A DNA stretch of 64,000 nt from Nitrososphaerota archaeon (GTDB lineage Archaea; Thermoproteota; Nitrososphaeria; Nitrososphaerales; Gagatemarchaeaceae), in contig JACQFN010000016.1 in assembly GCA_016200045.1 (NCBI GenBank), forward strand, positions 62,001 through 126,000, given 5' to 3'. The position numbers and the translations under genes were made by a program. How positions within the stretch are numbered: position 1 is the first letter of the stretch; every line of letters begins with the position of its first letter. Under the pieces are notes generated by a model. It was not told where the DNA came from. It did no database searches and saw nothing but the letters and a program-made list of their open reading frames with translations. Positions 17,184-25,911 of this stretch are shown here, one piece after another.

Positions 17184-17525
17184 CTACTTCGTCGCCTGGT
17201 CGGCCGGCGCAGGTGCCGGTTCAGTCGCCGACTTGTTTACCTGCCTGTTGATCGCATCCGCGAAGTAGTGGCCTGTTACCATGACCTTTACCGTCTTCAC
17301 GCCCTTCACCTGCATCAAGCCATCCTTCAGGTCCTGAGATATCTTGAGGGCGAAGACCGGCGGGCAATACTGCGTGGTCGCATGGTATTCGACGTCGACC
17401 GCCCCGTCCTTGACGTCGAGCTTGTCGATCAGGTTCATCTCTACGATGGGCATGCCGATTTCCGGGTCGACCACCTTGGAGACCGTCCTCTGCACCTCTC
17501 TGACATCCACTTGCTCTGTCGACAA
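17184..17525 (-). CDS. MIP18/DUF59 family Fe-S assembly protein
   Basis: The 113-residue protein has the DUF59 (MIP18, PaaD/SufT-like) pattern: VQRTVSKVVDPEIGMPIVEMNLI, DVEYHATTQYCPPVFALKI with the conserved Cys, and VKTVKVMVTGHY. Family members help deliver Fe-S clusters to target proteins. The last 20 residues are a low-complexity Ala/Pro tail. TTG 17525 has a TATA-like tttatag at about 17554-17560. It ends flush against the convergent DUF4443 gene. Confidence 0.9.
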   Translation of the reverse strand: MSTEQVDVREVQRTVSKVVDPEIGMPIVEMNLIDKLDVKDGAVDVEYHATTQYCPPVFALKISQDLKDGLMQVKGVKTVKVMVTGHYFADAINRQVNKSATEPAPAPADQATK

Positions 17526-17627
17526 GACTGTTCTGCGACCATTCTGCAGTTTGTGCTATAAAAGATTGCCCTGGAATCAGTTGGAAAGTCCGACACCTTT
17601 ACAGGTCACTCCATCGCTACGGGAACC

Positions 17628-18239
17628 ATGAGCACGGAGGCAGTCCTGCACGAAATCGAGGAACAGGCCCCCAGGAGGGGACTCCCCATCATCGGAGCGG
17701 AGAGGGGCGCCTTCCTTGACGAAGTCGTGCGAAAATTCAGGCCCAAGAGGATACTCGAGGTGGGAACGCTGGTCGGGTACAGCGCGATCAGGATGGCCCG
17801 CCTGGTTGGGGACGACGGGCGGATCACGTGCATCGAGGTCGACAGATATATTGCAGAAGTCGCCCGCGCCAACATCGAAAGGGCAGGTCTCTCCGAAAGG
17901 GTCGAGATCATCATCGGCGACGCAAAGGACGAAATCTCGAAGCTCAGGGGACGCCTGGACATGGTGTTCCTCGACGCGAGCAAGGACGAGTACCTCACCT
18001 ATCTGAAAGGGTGCGAACGCTTGCTGAAGCCCGGGGGTGTCGTGGTCGCGGACAACGCGAAGGTGTTCGCTTCGCAGATGAGCGCCTACCTAACCTATGT
18101 CAGGAATTCGGGTGGATACAGCAGCTCATACAAAGAGGCCCCCTCCGGAGCCGACGCGGTCGAAATCAGTGTCAGGCGTGAAAGCCGTCGACCAACTGCT
18201 TCCAGACCGGGTCCCCGTCGAAAGGCAGGTAAAGCCTGA
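17628..18239 (+). CDS. O-methyltransferase (class I, COMT-like)
   Basis: The 203-residue protein has the SAM-binding motif RILEVGTLVGYSAIRMA, the acidic ITCIEVDRYIAEVA, and the metal-associated VFLDASKDEYLTYL of the cation-dependent O-methyltransferase family. PGGVVVADN follows. Substrate unknown. The fold is complete at about residue 184 (GADAVEISV). The last 20 residues are basic and lie in a 68-bp overlap with the convergent LLM gene, so the tail may be a read-through extension. A TATA-like box lies about 28 nt before ATG 17628. Confidence 0.88.
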   Translation: MSTEAVLHEIEEQAPRRGLPIIGAERGAFLDEVVRKFRPKRILEVGTLVGYSAIRMARLVGDDGRITCIEVDRYIAEVARANIERAGLSERVEIIIGDAKDEISKLRGRLDMVFLDASKDEYLTYLKGCERLLKPGGVVVADNAKVFASQMSAYLTYVRNSGGYSSSYKEAPSGADAVEISVRRESRRPTASRPGPRRKAGKA

Positions 18240-19179
18240 CCCGGTCTACGAGTCCTGAGTAACGCTTCTCAAGCTCCTTCCCAATGCTCTCCCAGGTCCC
18301 TTCGACCACGAATTCCTCCAGCATGTCCTCCCCCACTTCTGACCCCATCCTTCCCCACTCCCCCCTGAAAGAGAGCTCCCGGAGCCTGTCGGCGACATCC
18401 CCCCAGCCGTGGAGCTCCATCAACGGACGGTAGGCCCTGGTCGACGCATAAAACGCGATCTGTTCCTTGAACGACTCCCTCATCCTTCCGATGTGCCCTT
18501 TGCTCGCCCCCACGGCCGCGAACACCGACGCCGCCACCGACACCTCTTCAGGGTTCCTTCCTACCTCGAAGATCCCCTTCGAAAGCGCCGGCTTCACGAC
18601 CTCCCTGAGGTAGCGGACGGTGTGGAGAGGGTGCACGTGCAACCCGTCGGCCATCTCTCCGGCGAGCCGACACATCCCTCGGTTGACCCCCGCCAGATAG
18701 ACAGGGATCCGCGGGTTTTCGTTCGGAGGGGGGCTGAAGAACGGGGTCATCAGGTTGACCTTGAAGAACTTCCCCTGGAAGTCGAGCGTTTCCCCCGTCT
18801 GCCAGTTCTCCCAGACCTCCCTGAGTAGCTTGACGACCTCTTTCATCTTGGGGGCTGGGCTCTCCCACTTCATCCCGAACCTCCGTTCGATGTGTCCCTT
18901 CACCTGGCTTCCGAGACCCAGAATCATCCTTCCCTTCGAGAGGGATTGGATGTCCCACGCAGAGTAGGCGAGGGTCGTCGGGCTTCGAGTGAACGCGAGG
19001 GCGATCGAGGTCCCCACCTGGATTTTCTGGGTGTTTACCGCGGCCAGGGCGAGCTGTACGAAGGGGTCGTGCTTGGTCTCGTTGAACCAGACACAGTCGA
19101 ACCCGCATCCCTCCGCCTTCCTCGCGAGGCCGGGTATCTCCGCGGGGGAATCGGGGAAGACCTCCGCGTCTATTTTCAA
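18172..19179 (-). CDS. LLM-class F420-dependent oxidoreductase
   Basis: The 335-residue TIM-barrel protein has the luciferase-like pattern: FDCVWFNETKHDPFVQLALAA, VGTSIALAFTRSP, SKGRMILGLGSQVKGHIERRFG and PVYLAGVNRGMCRLAGEMADG. Archaeal members use deazaflavin F420 rather than FMN, so this gene supports F420 use here. Substrate unknown. Its 3' end overlaps the O-methyltransferase gene on the other strand. Confidence 0.9.
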   Translation of the reverse strand: MKIDAEVFPDSPAEIPGLARKAEGCGFDCVWFNETKHDPFVQLALAAVNTQKIQVGTSIALAFTRSPTTLAYSAWDIQSLSKGRMILGLGSQVKGHIERRFGMKWESPAPKMKEVVKLLREVWENWQTGETLDFQGKFFKVNLMTPFFSPPPNENPRIPVYLAGVNRGMCRLAGEMADGLHVHPLHTVRYLREVVKPALSKGIFEVGRNPEEVSVAASVFAAVGASKGHIGRMRESFKEQIAFYASTRAYRPLMELHGWGDVADRLRELSFRGEWGRMGSEVGEDMLEEFVVEGTWESIGKELEKRYSGLVDRVRLYLPFDGDPVWKQLVDGFHA

Positions 19180-19221
19180 CGACGGTCTGTGACTCGGACA
19201 GCTCTTAAGCTAAAGTCCGGG

Positions 19222-20127
19222 ATGCCTGACGACGGTAATTTGGACTACCTTCCGGTCCTACTCGGTCTTGTCACCGCGGTATGCTGGGGCTCAGCCGACT
19301 ACCTGTCGCGGCGCCAATCCGAACTGGTAGGGCATTACAGGACTGTGCTCTACTCACACCTGACGACCCTCATTTTCCTCGTGGCGATAGTCGCCGGGGT
19401 GAGCCCTTCGATCACCATCGTCCCCTTCCCGTTGCTCCTCCTTGCGGGGGTCGGTGCCTTAAACTTCCTCGCCTTCATCTACTTGTACAGGGCCTTCCAC
19501 AGGGGGGTCGTGTCGGTCGTAGCCCCGGTGGCCTACACATACCCTGCCGTGACCACGGTGCTCTCAGTCCTGATACTGGGTTCGACGCTGACCTTCACAA
19601 GGGGGGCTGGGATCTCGGCGGTGATACTCGGCGTCATCCTTCTGTCGACACGCATCTCCGAGCTCAAAGGGTCAGCGGGCGGGGGCTCACGAGTGAGGAT
19701 GACATCCGGTCTGGGCTCCGCAGTCGCGGCTTCGGTGCTTTTCGGGACTGTCTACGTGGGTGTCGGGTATGCGACACCGTTCACCGGGTATGCGCTCCCG
19801 CCGATAGTGCTGAGGGCGGTCGCGGTGGGAGTCGGTCTGCTTGTCCTTCCGGCTCTGGGAGCGAGCATAAGACCGTCGCGGGCAGCGCTGTCCGTGACTG
19901 TGTTCGCGATGGGCGCCTTCGAATCCGTGGGGTTTCTTTCCTTCAACTACGGCGTATTCCTGGGCCCCGACTCGCTCCCGGTCGTCGCCGCCCTTTCAGG
20001 AATGGGAGGCGCAGTCGCGGCTTTCTACGGGATTCTCTTCCTCAAGGAACGACCCGAAAGGAACCAGCTCGTGGGCCTGGCCCTGTCTGGCGCCGGAGTC
20101 TTCATTCTCCTGCACCTTGGAGGGTAG
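19222..20127 (+). CDS. EamA/DMT family transporter
   Basis: The 301-residue protein has ten predicted helices in two repeats. The first contains VTAVCWGSADYLSRR and LNFLAFIYLYRAFHRG; the second ends with FLKERPERNQLVGLALSGAGVFILL, the classic DMT repeat end. It should be a small-metabolite exporter or importer of unknown substrate. The frame extends upstream without good protein character, so ATG 19222 is taken. The next small gene starts 5 bp downstream. Confidence 0.9.
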   Translation: MPDDGNLDYLPVLLGLVTAVCWGSADYLSRRQSELVGHYRTVLYSHLTTLIFLVAIVAGVSPSITIVPFPLLLLAGVGALNFLAFIYLYRAFHRGVVSVVAPVAYTYPAVTTVLSVLILGSTLTFTRGAGISAVILGVILLSTRISELKGSAGGGSRVRMTSGLGSAVAASVLFGTVYVGVGYATPFTGYALPPIVLRAVAVGVGLLVLPALGASIRPSRAALSVTVFAMGAFESVGFLSFNYGVFLGPDSLPVVAALSGMGGAVAAFYGILFLKERPERNQLVGLALSGAGVFILLHLGG

Positions 20128-20132
20128 GCGCC

Positions 20133-20453
20133 GTGGATTATTTCGCAGCCGTCCAGCAAGGTCGGACCAGGGTCCAGAAGGCCGTGGAAGTCCTGCAGGA
20201 GGTCGCGGGCCCGTCGTACCCTCTTCTGTTCCTGAAGATCGGGAACCCCGAATGGACCCCGGTCGGCGAAGAGCTGCTCTGCGCCATCGTGCCGGGAAAG
20301 AATTCGACCGGGTCGGTCGTCCTCTGCGATTCGGAAGGCAACTCGAAGGCCATGTCGACTTGGGTGAAGATGTCCGATGCGGAGTCGTTCCTCCTCTCCC
20401 TGGACTCGAAAGGGATACCGAAATACGAGGGAGAGGTCAAGCTCCCGACATAG
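20133..20453 (+). CDS. Conserved-looking small protein of unknown function
   Basis: The 106-residue product from GTG 20133 is an alpha/beta protein: an N-terminal amphipathic helix (RVQKAVEVLQEVA), then YPLLFLKIGNPEWTPVGEELLCAIVPG and a final SWVKMSDAESFLLSL. It lies 5 bp after the DMT transporter gene and is probably cotranscribed with it. I do not recognise the family. Confidence 0.65.
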   Translation: MDYFAAVQQGRTRVQKAVEVLQEVAGPSYPLLFLKIGNPEWTPVGEELLCAIVPGKNSTGSVVLCDSEGNSKAMSTWVKMSDAESFLLSLDSKGIPKYEGEVKLPT

Positions 20454-20579
20454 GGCTTGTATTTATTAACCCGAGCGACGTCGAAGTCAATCGAGCCAAC
20501 ACCCCACGGTTCGCAGCTCCGACGATCTCGAGAAGCTCGACGAGGCCCGGCCTGTGTCAGTTGGAAGAAATTGGAGTGA

Positions 20580-20762
20580 ATTGAAACGGCAAGATGCTCG
20601 GTCTGTAAAGGACACGCGGTCGCAACGTGCGCCGACTGCGGAATCCAAGTCTGCATGTCCCACTGCACGACTGTCTTCGACGACGTCACCAGGGCTATGA
20701 GGACGTTCTGCGGGAACTGCACCGCGAAGAGGATGCCGGTCTGGGTCGCGCGCCGAAGGTAG
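20580..20762 (+). CDS. Small Cys-rich zinc-finger ORF with no standard start codon
   Basis: An open frame after a TGA at 20577 encodes eight cysteines in a regular pattern: RCSVCKGH, TCADCGIQVCMSHC and FCGNCTAKR, as expected for a double zinc finger. About 60 residues fit before TAG 20760. The frame has no ATG, GTG or TTG before the first Cys; the only position is ATT 20580 directly after the stop. Either ATT is used, or a sequencing error hides a start, or the gene is decayed. Codon use favours G/C third positions as in neighbours. Confidence 0.45.
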   Translation: METARCSVCKGHAVATCADCGIQVCMSHCTTVFDDVTRAMRTFCGNCTAKRMPVWVARRR

Positions 20763-20766
20763 TCTC

Positions 20767-21126
20767 CTAGAGGTCTATTTCAAGCGCCACTTCGGAAGCA
20801 GGATAGTAGCGTCTCACGTCGCCCTCGCCGTACTTCGCGGCAAACCTCGACCTCACACCTTCGACATACGTGACATCGTCGATGACTTTCGGGGCAACAA
20901 CCTCGGTCCTCCCCCTCGCGGCCAGCTCCATCTTCATTGTCTTCAGGAAGGTCTGGAACCACTTTGTCTTCGTGCCGTACATCGGCAGGAGCACGGGCCT
21001 CCGTCCTTCGATTATGAACCAGACAGGCAGGGTCCTTTCCTTTCCTGTCCCGGGGACCGTCAACTTTACTTCGACCTCCGTCTCTTTCGCGAGTACCTCC
21101 GGCAGCTGCCAGTCCGGCTCTGGCAT
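20767..21126 (-). CDS. Small split-barrel-like protein of unknown function
   Basis: The 119-residue product contains a beta-rich core, VKLTVPGTGKERTLPVWFIIEG then PVLLPMYGTKTKWFQTFLKT, resembling PNPOx-like split-barrel flavin or F420 proteins such as DUF2255. The match is by overall look only. The stop of the gene upstream on the same strand (AlaX, ends 21131) is 4 bp away, so it is the last gene of the Nre-AlaX operon. Confidence 0.6.
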   Translation of the reverse strand: MPEPDWQLPEVLAKETEVEVKLTVPGTGKERTLPVWFIIEGRRPVLLPMYGTKTKWFQTFLKTMKMELAARGRTEVVAPKVIDDVTYVEGVRSRFAAKYGEGDVRRYYPASEVALEIDL

Positions 21127-21130
21127 TTCG

Positions 21131-21826
21131 CTATCGCACCGTAAAGTAGAGCCGCCTGTTGTCCTTCCCCTTGTTCTCAGTCTTTACCCCGACCACTGTT
21201 CCGATTTCCTTCGTGTTCCTGACGTGAACCCCTCCGTCCGCCTGAGTGTCCACGTCCCCGATCCTGACTATTCTGAGCTCGTCGAGGGTGGGCGGCGCGG
21301 CGTTTGCGAGCTTAACGAGGCCTGGGGTGGCGAGGGCTTCCTCCCTTTTCATGAAGAACGATTCTACTTCGACCCCCCTGCCTGCGGTCGCGTTGACTCT
21401 CTCGATGTAGTGCGCCATCTTGTCCCTGTCGAATTCTGCAAGGTTGAAATCGACCCGAGACTCGTCCGGCCTGATCTGGTTTCCGGTGATCAGGGCCCCT
21501 GTCTCGCCGTTCACCACGGAGCTCAGGATGTGGGCCGCGGTGTGCATCCTCATCACCCTGTGCCTCCTCTCCCAGTCGAGGACCCCCTCCACCCTGTCCC
21601 CCGGCTTAAGGGTCGGGGGCGTTTCCATCTGATGAAACACCTCTTCTCCCTCCTTCGTCACCTCGACCACAAGAGCTCCTCCGATTGTACCGACGTCCGA
21701 CACGAGCCCCCCTCCCCTAGGGTAGAACGCCGTCCGGTCCAGCACCACCCGCATCCCTTCGACCTTCTCGACGTTGGCCTCGAACCGCGAGGCGTACATG
21801 TCCTCCCAGTACAGTTTCCTCGTCAT
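21131..21826 (-). CDS. alaX: Alanyl-tRNA editing protein AlaX
   Basis: The 231-residue protein has the editing-domain pattern of AlaRS: DRTAFYPRGGGLVSDVGTI, then the zinc ligands HTAAH in RVMRMHTAAHILSS, and the C-terminal DTQADGGVHVRNTKEIG. AlaX hydrolyses Ser (or Gly) mischarged on tRNA-Ala. In most homologues the last motif is CGGTH; here an Asp stands at the Cys position, so zinc binding may differ. ATG 21826 overlaps the Nre stop (ATGA); the frame upstream of it is inside nre. Confidence 0.9.
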   Translation of the reverse strand: MTRKLYWEDMYASRFEANVEKVEGMRVVLDRTAFYPRGGGLVSDVGTIGGALVVEVTKEGEEVFHQMETPPTLKPGDRVEGVLDWERRHRVMRMHTAAHILSSVVNGETGALITGNQIRPDESRVDFNLAEFDRDKMAHYIERVNATAGRGVEVESFFMKREEALATPGLVKLANAAPPTLDELRIVRIGDVDTQADGGVHVRNTKEIGTVVGVKTENKGKDNRRLYFTVR

Positions 21827-23142
21827 CTGTAGCCCGTTATCTTCGTCTGGGTCAGCTCCCTCGAAATAAGAACGCTTTCCCTCATCCACTTCGTCTTCCG
21901 TATCCTGAGCTTGGACAGGGCGGAACCCATCGCAGTGAGGAAGGTTCCATGCCTCTCATAGGGCATTTTCATCAGCGCCCGGATGCTCTCCCTGATGTTC
22001 CATACCCCGAGGGGCATCAGGTACCCAGGGTAGGTCTCCCGCAGGACGATTGCCGCCGCCTGCCTCTTCTCCGACTCGAGCGCCTCTGCGACCGCGAGCC
22101 TCGTGGAGTAGTAGCAGCCTCCCACCCTGGCGTAGGTCTTCCTCCCGAAGTATCCTTCGAAGTCCCCGATCATGTACGGGGTGCTCTGATACTGGTTCCA
22201 TGTGGTGTTCGGGAACCAGGCCTCGACCCATTCGAACCTCCAGGGCTCGGGGAGCAAGATGGCGACGTACTTGTTGTCGTACACGCCGAACTCGTAGACC
22301 CGGTACTCGTCGATGGTAGGAAAGTGCTTTACCCTCTCGAGCAGGCTGAGGCTTATCGAGCTGTCGACGGCCGTGATGCTCCACCGGGTCGGGACGATCC
22401 TCCGTCTCGCGCGTTCCCCGAACATCCCTAGGCTGAAGGCCTTCTGGATTCTCGTGACGAGGACCCCCTTTGAGTACAGAGTCTCTACCGCGTCGGCGGC
22501 CTTCAGGTCCCTGTCGTAGAATGCCGCGTCTATCCTTCCGTCGGCCGTCGCCGCCCCGAGCTTGAAACTGTCCAGAGGACCCGAGGGCCCGTACGGCTGT
22601 GTGTCTTCGCTCAGGGCGAGGATTCTTCGGGGAGGCTTGGTCAGCGTCAGTTCGGCGTCTACCGGCCTCCCAGCCATGGCGAGCTCCTGCAGCGTGGAAA
22701 GGAAGCGTCCGGGGTCGCTGGCTTCCTCCACGCTGGCCCTCGTGTTTCCCCTGACCAGGGAGTACCTGTAGTCGACTATCTGCTCGACTGGAACTCCCAG
22801 CCACTCCTCCGGGGTGTCAAGGACCGAGGTGTCCCCGTACTGCGGCGGGACCATCGGGCCGATCGAGACCTTAGGATACCCGAGTCTCCCGACGAAGACC
22901 CCGGGGGGCGACGAGCCGTTCACTTCGCGCGATGCCAGGAGGGGACCGAGTTTCGCCATCGACTGCGCCTTCACTATGATCGGGCATCTCGGTTTGCCGC
23001 AGAGCAGCTTGGCTCCCCTGCAGGCAAGGCACATCCAGGCAGGAGGGTCCTCGACGACCTCGATCGACCTGGCTGCGTCCTCCTCCAGGCCGGTCACAGA
23101 AGAGGGCATTACGTTCGAGAGCCAAGTGATCCGGCGGGGCAA
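21823..23142 (-). CDS. Nre family DNA repair protein
   Basis: The 439-residue protein matches archaeal Nre: the N-terminal zinc-finger-like WMCLACRGAKLLCGKPRCPI, the GVFVGRLGYPKVSIGPMVPP block, and PRRILALSEDTQPYGPSGPL. The C-terminal domain has YFGRKTYARVGGCYYSTRLAVAEAL. Nre proteins interact with PCNA and are linked to repair of DNA damage in haloarchaea. I do not see a clear C-terminal PCNA box. TTG 23142 has a TATA-like tttaag about 33 nt upstream; ATG 23109 is an alternative. It is coupled to alaX. Confidence 0.9.
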   Translation of the reverse strand: MPRRITWLSNVMPSSVTGLEEDAARSIEVVEDPPAWMCLACRGAKLLCGKPRCPIIVKAQSMAKLGPLLASREVNGSSPPGVFVGRLGYPKVSIGPMVPPQYGDTSVLDTPEEWLGVPVEQIVDYRYSLVRGNTRASVEEASDPGRFLSTLQELAMAGRPVDAELTLTKPPRRILALSEDTQPYGPSGPLDSFKLGAATADGRIDAAFYDRDLKAADAVETLYSKGVLVTRIQKAFSLGMFGERARRRIVPTRWSITAVDSSISLSLLERVKHFPTIDEYRVYEFGVYDNKYVAILLPEPWRFEWVEAWFPNTTWNQYQSTPYMIGDFEGYFGRKTYARVGGCYYSTRLAVAEALESEKRQAAAIVLRETYPGYLMPLGVWNIRESIRALMKMPYERHGTFLTAMGSALSKLRIRKTKWMRESVLISRELTQTKITGYR

Positions 23143-23213
23143 CTTGGCGGTCTCAAGCGCGCCTTTTCGCTCTTAAACAGCGTGGTGGGTCTCCGGGGCA
23201 AGCTTATCTCGCC

Positions 23214-23894
23214 TTGAGGTTCGTTCTCGGGAGCGTGGTCGACCTTGCGGCCGTTCTGACAGAACTCTCCCTCAAGTACGGCTACTCAGGGGTCTTTGTG
23301 GCCTCAATCCTCGGGAGCGTCATTCCCTTTCTGCCTGTCCCATACCTGATCATCGTTGTCCTTCTCAGTGGGAGCCTCGACCCTGTCGCGCTCGGGGTCG
23401 CTGCCGGGGTCGGGGGCGCGATCGGCAAGTCGACCTCCTACCTGCTGGGCAGGTCAGGGTACCTGATCTCCAAACCCGAGACACAGCACAACCTCGCGTT
23501 CCTCGGCCGGTTCCTGAAGAAGTACGGGGACCTGGGGGTCTTCGTCTTCGCAGTCACCCCGCTCCCAGACGACATCTACATGATCCCGATGGGGATGGTG
23601 AAGTTCCCCTTCTGGCGGTTCATGCTCGCAAACACCGCGGGGAAGGTGATCCTCTCTACTGCGGTCGCGTTCTTCGGGAGGGCCTACTTCGGGTTCGCGG
23701 GCCTCCTCGGCGAGGGACAGGTCTGGACGGTGGCGGTATTGATCCTCGCCACGGTCGGGATGACGGTCCTCCTTGCCCGCGCGGACTGGGAGAAGGCGTA
23801 CAGGAAGTACAAGGCCGGGGGAGCGGGGTCCGTCGTCCTCGGCCTCCCGGAGATATTGAAGCTCACGAAGCCGGAACGGCGCGAGGAGTCCTAG
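23214..23894 (+). CDS. VTT-domain (DedA/YqaA-like) membrane protein
   Basis: The 226-residue protein has an N-terminal helix, then the VTT core: FVASILGSVIPFLPVPYLIIVVLL, GVGGAIGKSTSYLLGRSG and VFVFAVTPLPDDIYMIPMGMVKFPFWRFM, typical of VTT proteins linked to lipid scrambling or envelope maintenance. A final membrane helix and a basic tail follow. TTG 23214 is the first start; GTG 23235 is possible. The 3' end overlaps rad50 by 4 bp. Confidence 0.88.
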   Translation: MRFVLGSVVDLAAVLTELSLKYGYSGVFVASILGSVIPFLPVPYLIIVVLLSGSLDPVALGVAAGVGGAIGKSTSYLLGRSGYLISKPETQHNLAFLGRFLKKYGDLGVFVFAVTPLPDDIYMIPMGMVKFPFWRFMLANTAGKVILSTAVAFFGRAYFGFAGLLGEGQVWTVAVLILATVGMTVLLARADWEKAYRKYKAGGAGSVVLGLPEILKLTKPERREES

Positions 23895-25911
23895 GCCCCC
23901 GGAACGATCTTCGACTCCCCCCGCGCCTTGCTTACTCTGAATATCTGGTCCGCGAAGCTCTCGAGCTCCTTCTCGTGCGACACGACGATAATCTGCGGGG
24001 AGGCTATCTCGTCCAGTATCTCCCTGACGCTTCCGAGCTGTTCCTTGCTGAACCCGTCGGTCGGCTCGTCAAGTATCACCAGGTTGGATTTCATCCCCGT
24101 TGACACCCGTTGCACGAGAGTGTTCAGCGCAAGCCTGTAAGCGAGGGCGACGCTCGTCCTCTCTCCCCCGCTGAGGTACGCGGTCTCCTGCTCGTAACCT
24201 CCCTCGGAGACAACCGGGGTGAAACTGTCGTCAATCCAGGCCTCTTTCTCTTCGTCCCCTACCAGCATCGAGAACCACTTCCTGAAGTTGGTGTCGAACT
24301 CCTCCTTGATGTTCGCCATGACCGTCCTCTCTATCTCACCCACCGTGGGGGCGAAGTAGTCTTCCACCCAGAGCTGATATTCGCTGAGCCTGCTGATCTC
24401 GGCTTCGGCTGACTCCGCCTTGGCCAGCCGGCTCCTGTCCTCGGCAAGGGCCTTTTCTTTTTCTTCGACCCTGGCCTTCGTCGCGGAGGAGCCCCTCCTC
24501 AAACTGTCCAAGACCTTCTCCTTCCTTGAAATTGATTCGTCAAGGCGTTCGAGCCTTTCGGAGAGTCCCCGGAGCTTCTCGAATTCCTTGTTCTTGTCGT
24601 CGAGGACGGCCCGCGCATCCCCGACGTCTTTCGCGAGCTTCGCCCTCCTCTCCTGCGTCCTTCCTGCAAGGTTCCTTCCCTCCTCGACCTCCTCCTGTTG
24701 CGCCATCCGCCTCTGAACGGCTGCGTCGTGAGACCTCCTGGCCTCGAGGGACTTCTTGGCTGTCGCCAGCTCAGCTTCGCACGCCGAAGCCTCCGCGGCA
24801 AGATGCGTCATCTCCGCCTTCTTTGCCGTCTCACGGGTGGAGTATTCGTGGGCCTCGACGGGTTTTTCGCACACGGGACAGACGCCGTCCTCGATCAAGG
24901 TCCGGTACTCCCCGACCTTCTGTTCGGCCCTGTCCTTGAGTATGGCAAGACGCCTCGATCTGTCTTCGAGCTCGGCCACCTTGGCTCCGACTTCTTCCGC
25001 GGACTCTGCCGGTGCCTCGGAGCCAGCGGCAGAGATCTCTTCCTCCAGGTGCCGCAACCGTCCGGCCACCCGCTCTTCTTCGTCAGCCAGCGCCTCTCCC
25101 TCGTCCTGCATCCGTCTGATCATTCTCTGCTGCGACGAGATCTCCCTTGTCAGGGAAAGCGACGTCATTTCGTCGGTCTGCAGCTTCCCCCTTTCGGCCT
25201 TCAGCTCGCCGAGCTCCTGGGCTGCCTTCGCTTCTGCCTGCTCCGACCTCTTCAGGTCTTCCCGCTGTGCGCCGATGTCCTCCGACTCCACCTCGATTCT
25301 GGTCCGCAGCTCTCCAGCTTCCGAAGCCGCTGCTTTCGACTCCCTGATGCGCGCCTTGATTTCCCTGGCCACAGTCTCCGAGTTGTTGACCGCGGTCCTG
25401 TAGTCTTCGATTCCAAAGGCGCGTCTAAGTATCTGGAGCCTGTCCTCCTGGGGCATCGCGAGGACGCTCTTCATTTCCTCCTGCGGTGTGTACACTGCAT
25501 AACGGTAGATCCGACTCTGCGCCTTCGGGTCCGGAGCCTCGTTGAACCTGAGTATCTCAAGGATCTTCTCCTTCAGCTCCGATGGGGAGAGGTCGACTTC
25601 TCCTTCGGGAGTCCGGATGCTCCCCTCGGTCTGCTGGACCTTGTCGCCCTTCCTGACCAGTCCTCGGGATACCCGGAACTCCTTCCCGTCGACCTCGAAG
25701 ACCATCCGCACTGAAGCCTCCCTCTCCCCCACCTTGAGGAGGGACCCGCCCGTTTCGGAACCGAGTCCGAAGAAGGCAAACTCGATGGCCATCAGGATGG
25801 TCGACTTGCCGTCCCGATGTCGCCCTCGAACATCGTCTTCCCCATCGGGAGGTCGAACGCCGCCGCGGAGTAGCTCCTTATGTTGGTGAACTCGACCCTT
25901 TTGATTATCAC
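23891..25911 (-). CDS. rad50: Rad50 ATPase, frameshifted inside Walker A
   Basis: The frame 23891-25792 encodes most of Rad50: the N-lobe, two coiled-coil arms, the zinc hook CPVCEKP near the middle, the signature YLSGGERTSVALAYRLAL and the Walker B VILDEPTDGFS. The first 40 residues (VIIKRVEFTNIRSYS then FEGDIG) lie in another frame starting at GTG 25911. Adding one base at about 25811-25814 joins them through GDIG(T/S)GKSTILMAIEF, a perfect P-loop. The product would be about 673 residues, short for Rad50. GTG 25911 overlaps the mre11 stop, so the genes are coupled. Error versus true mutation is open. Confidence 0.88.
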
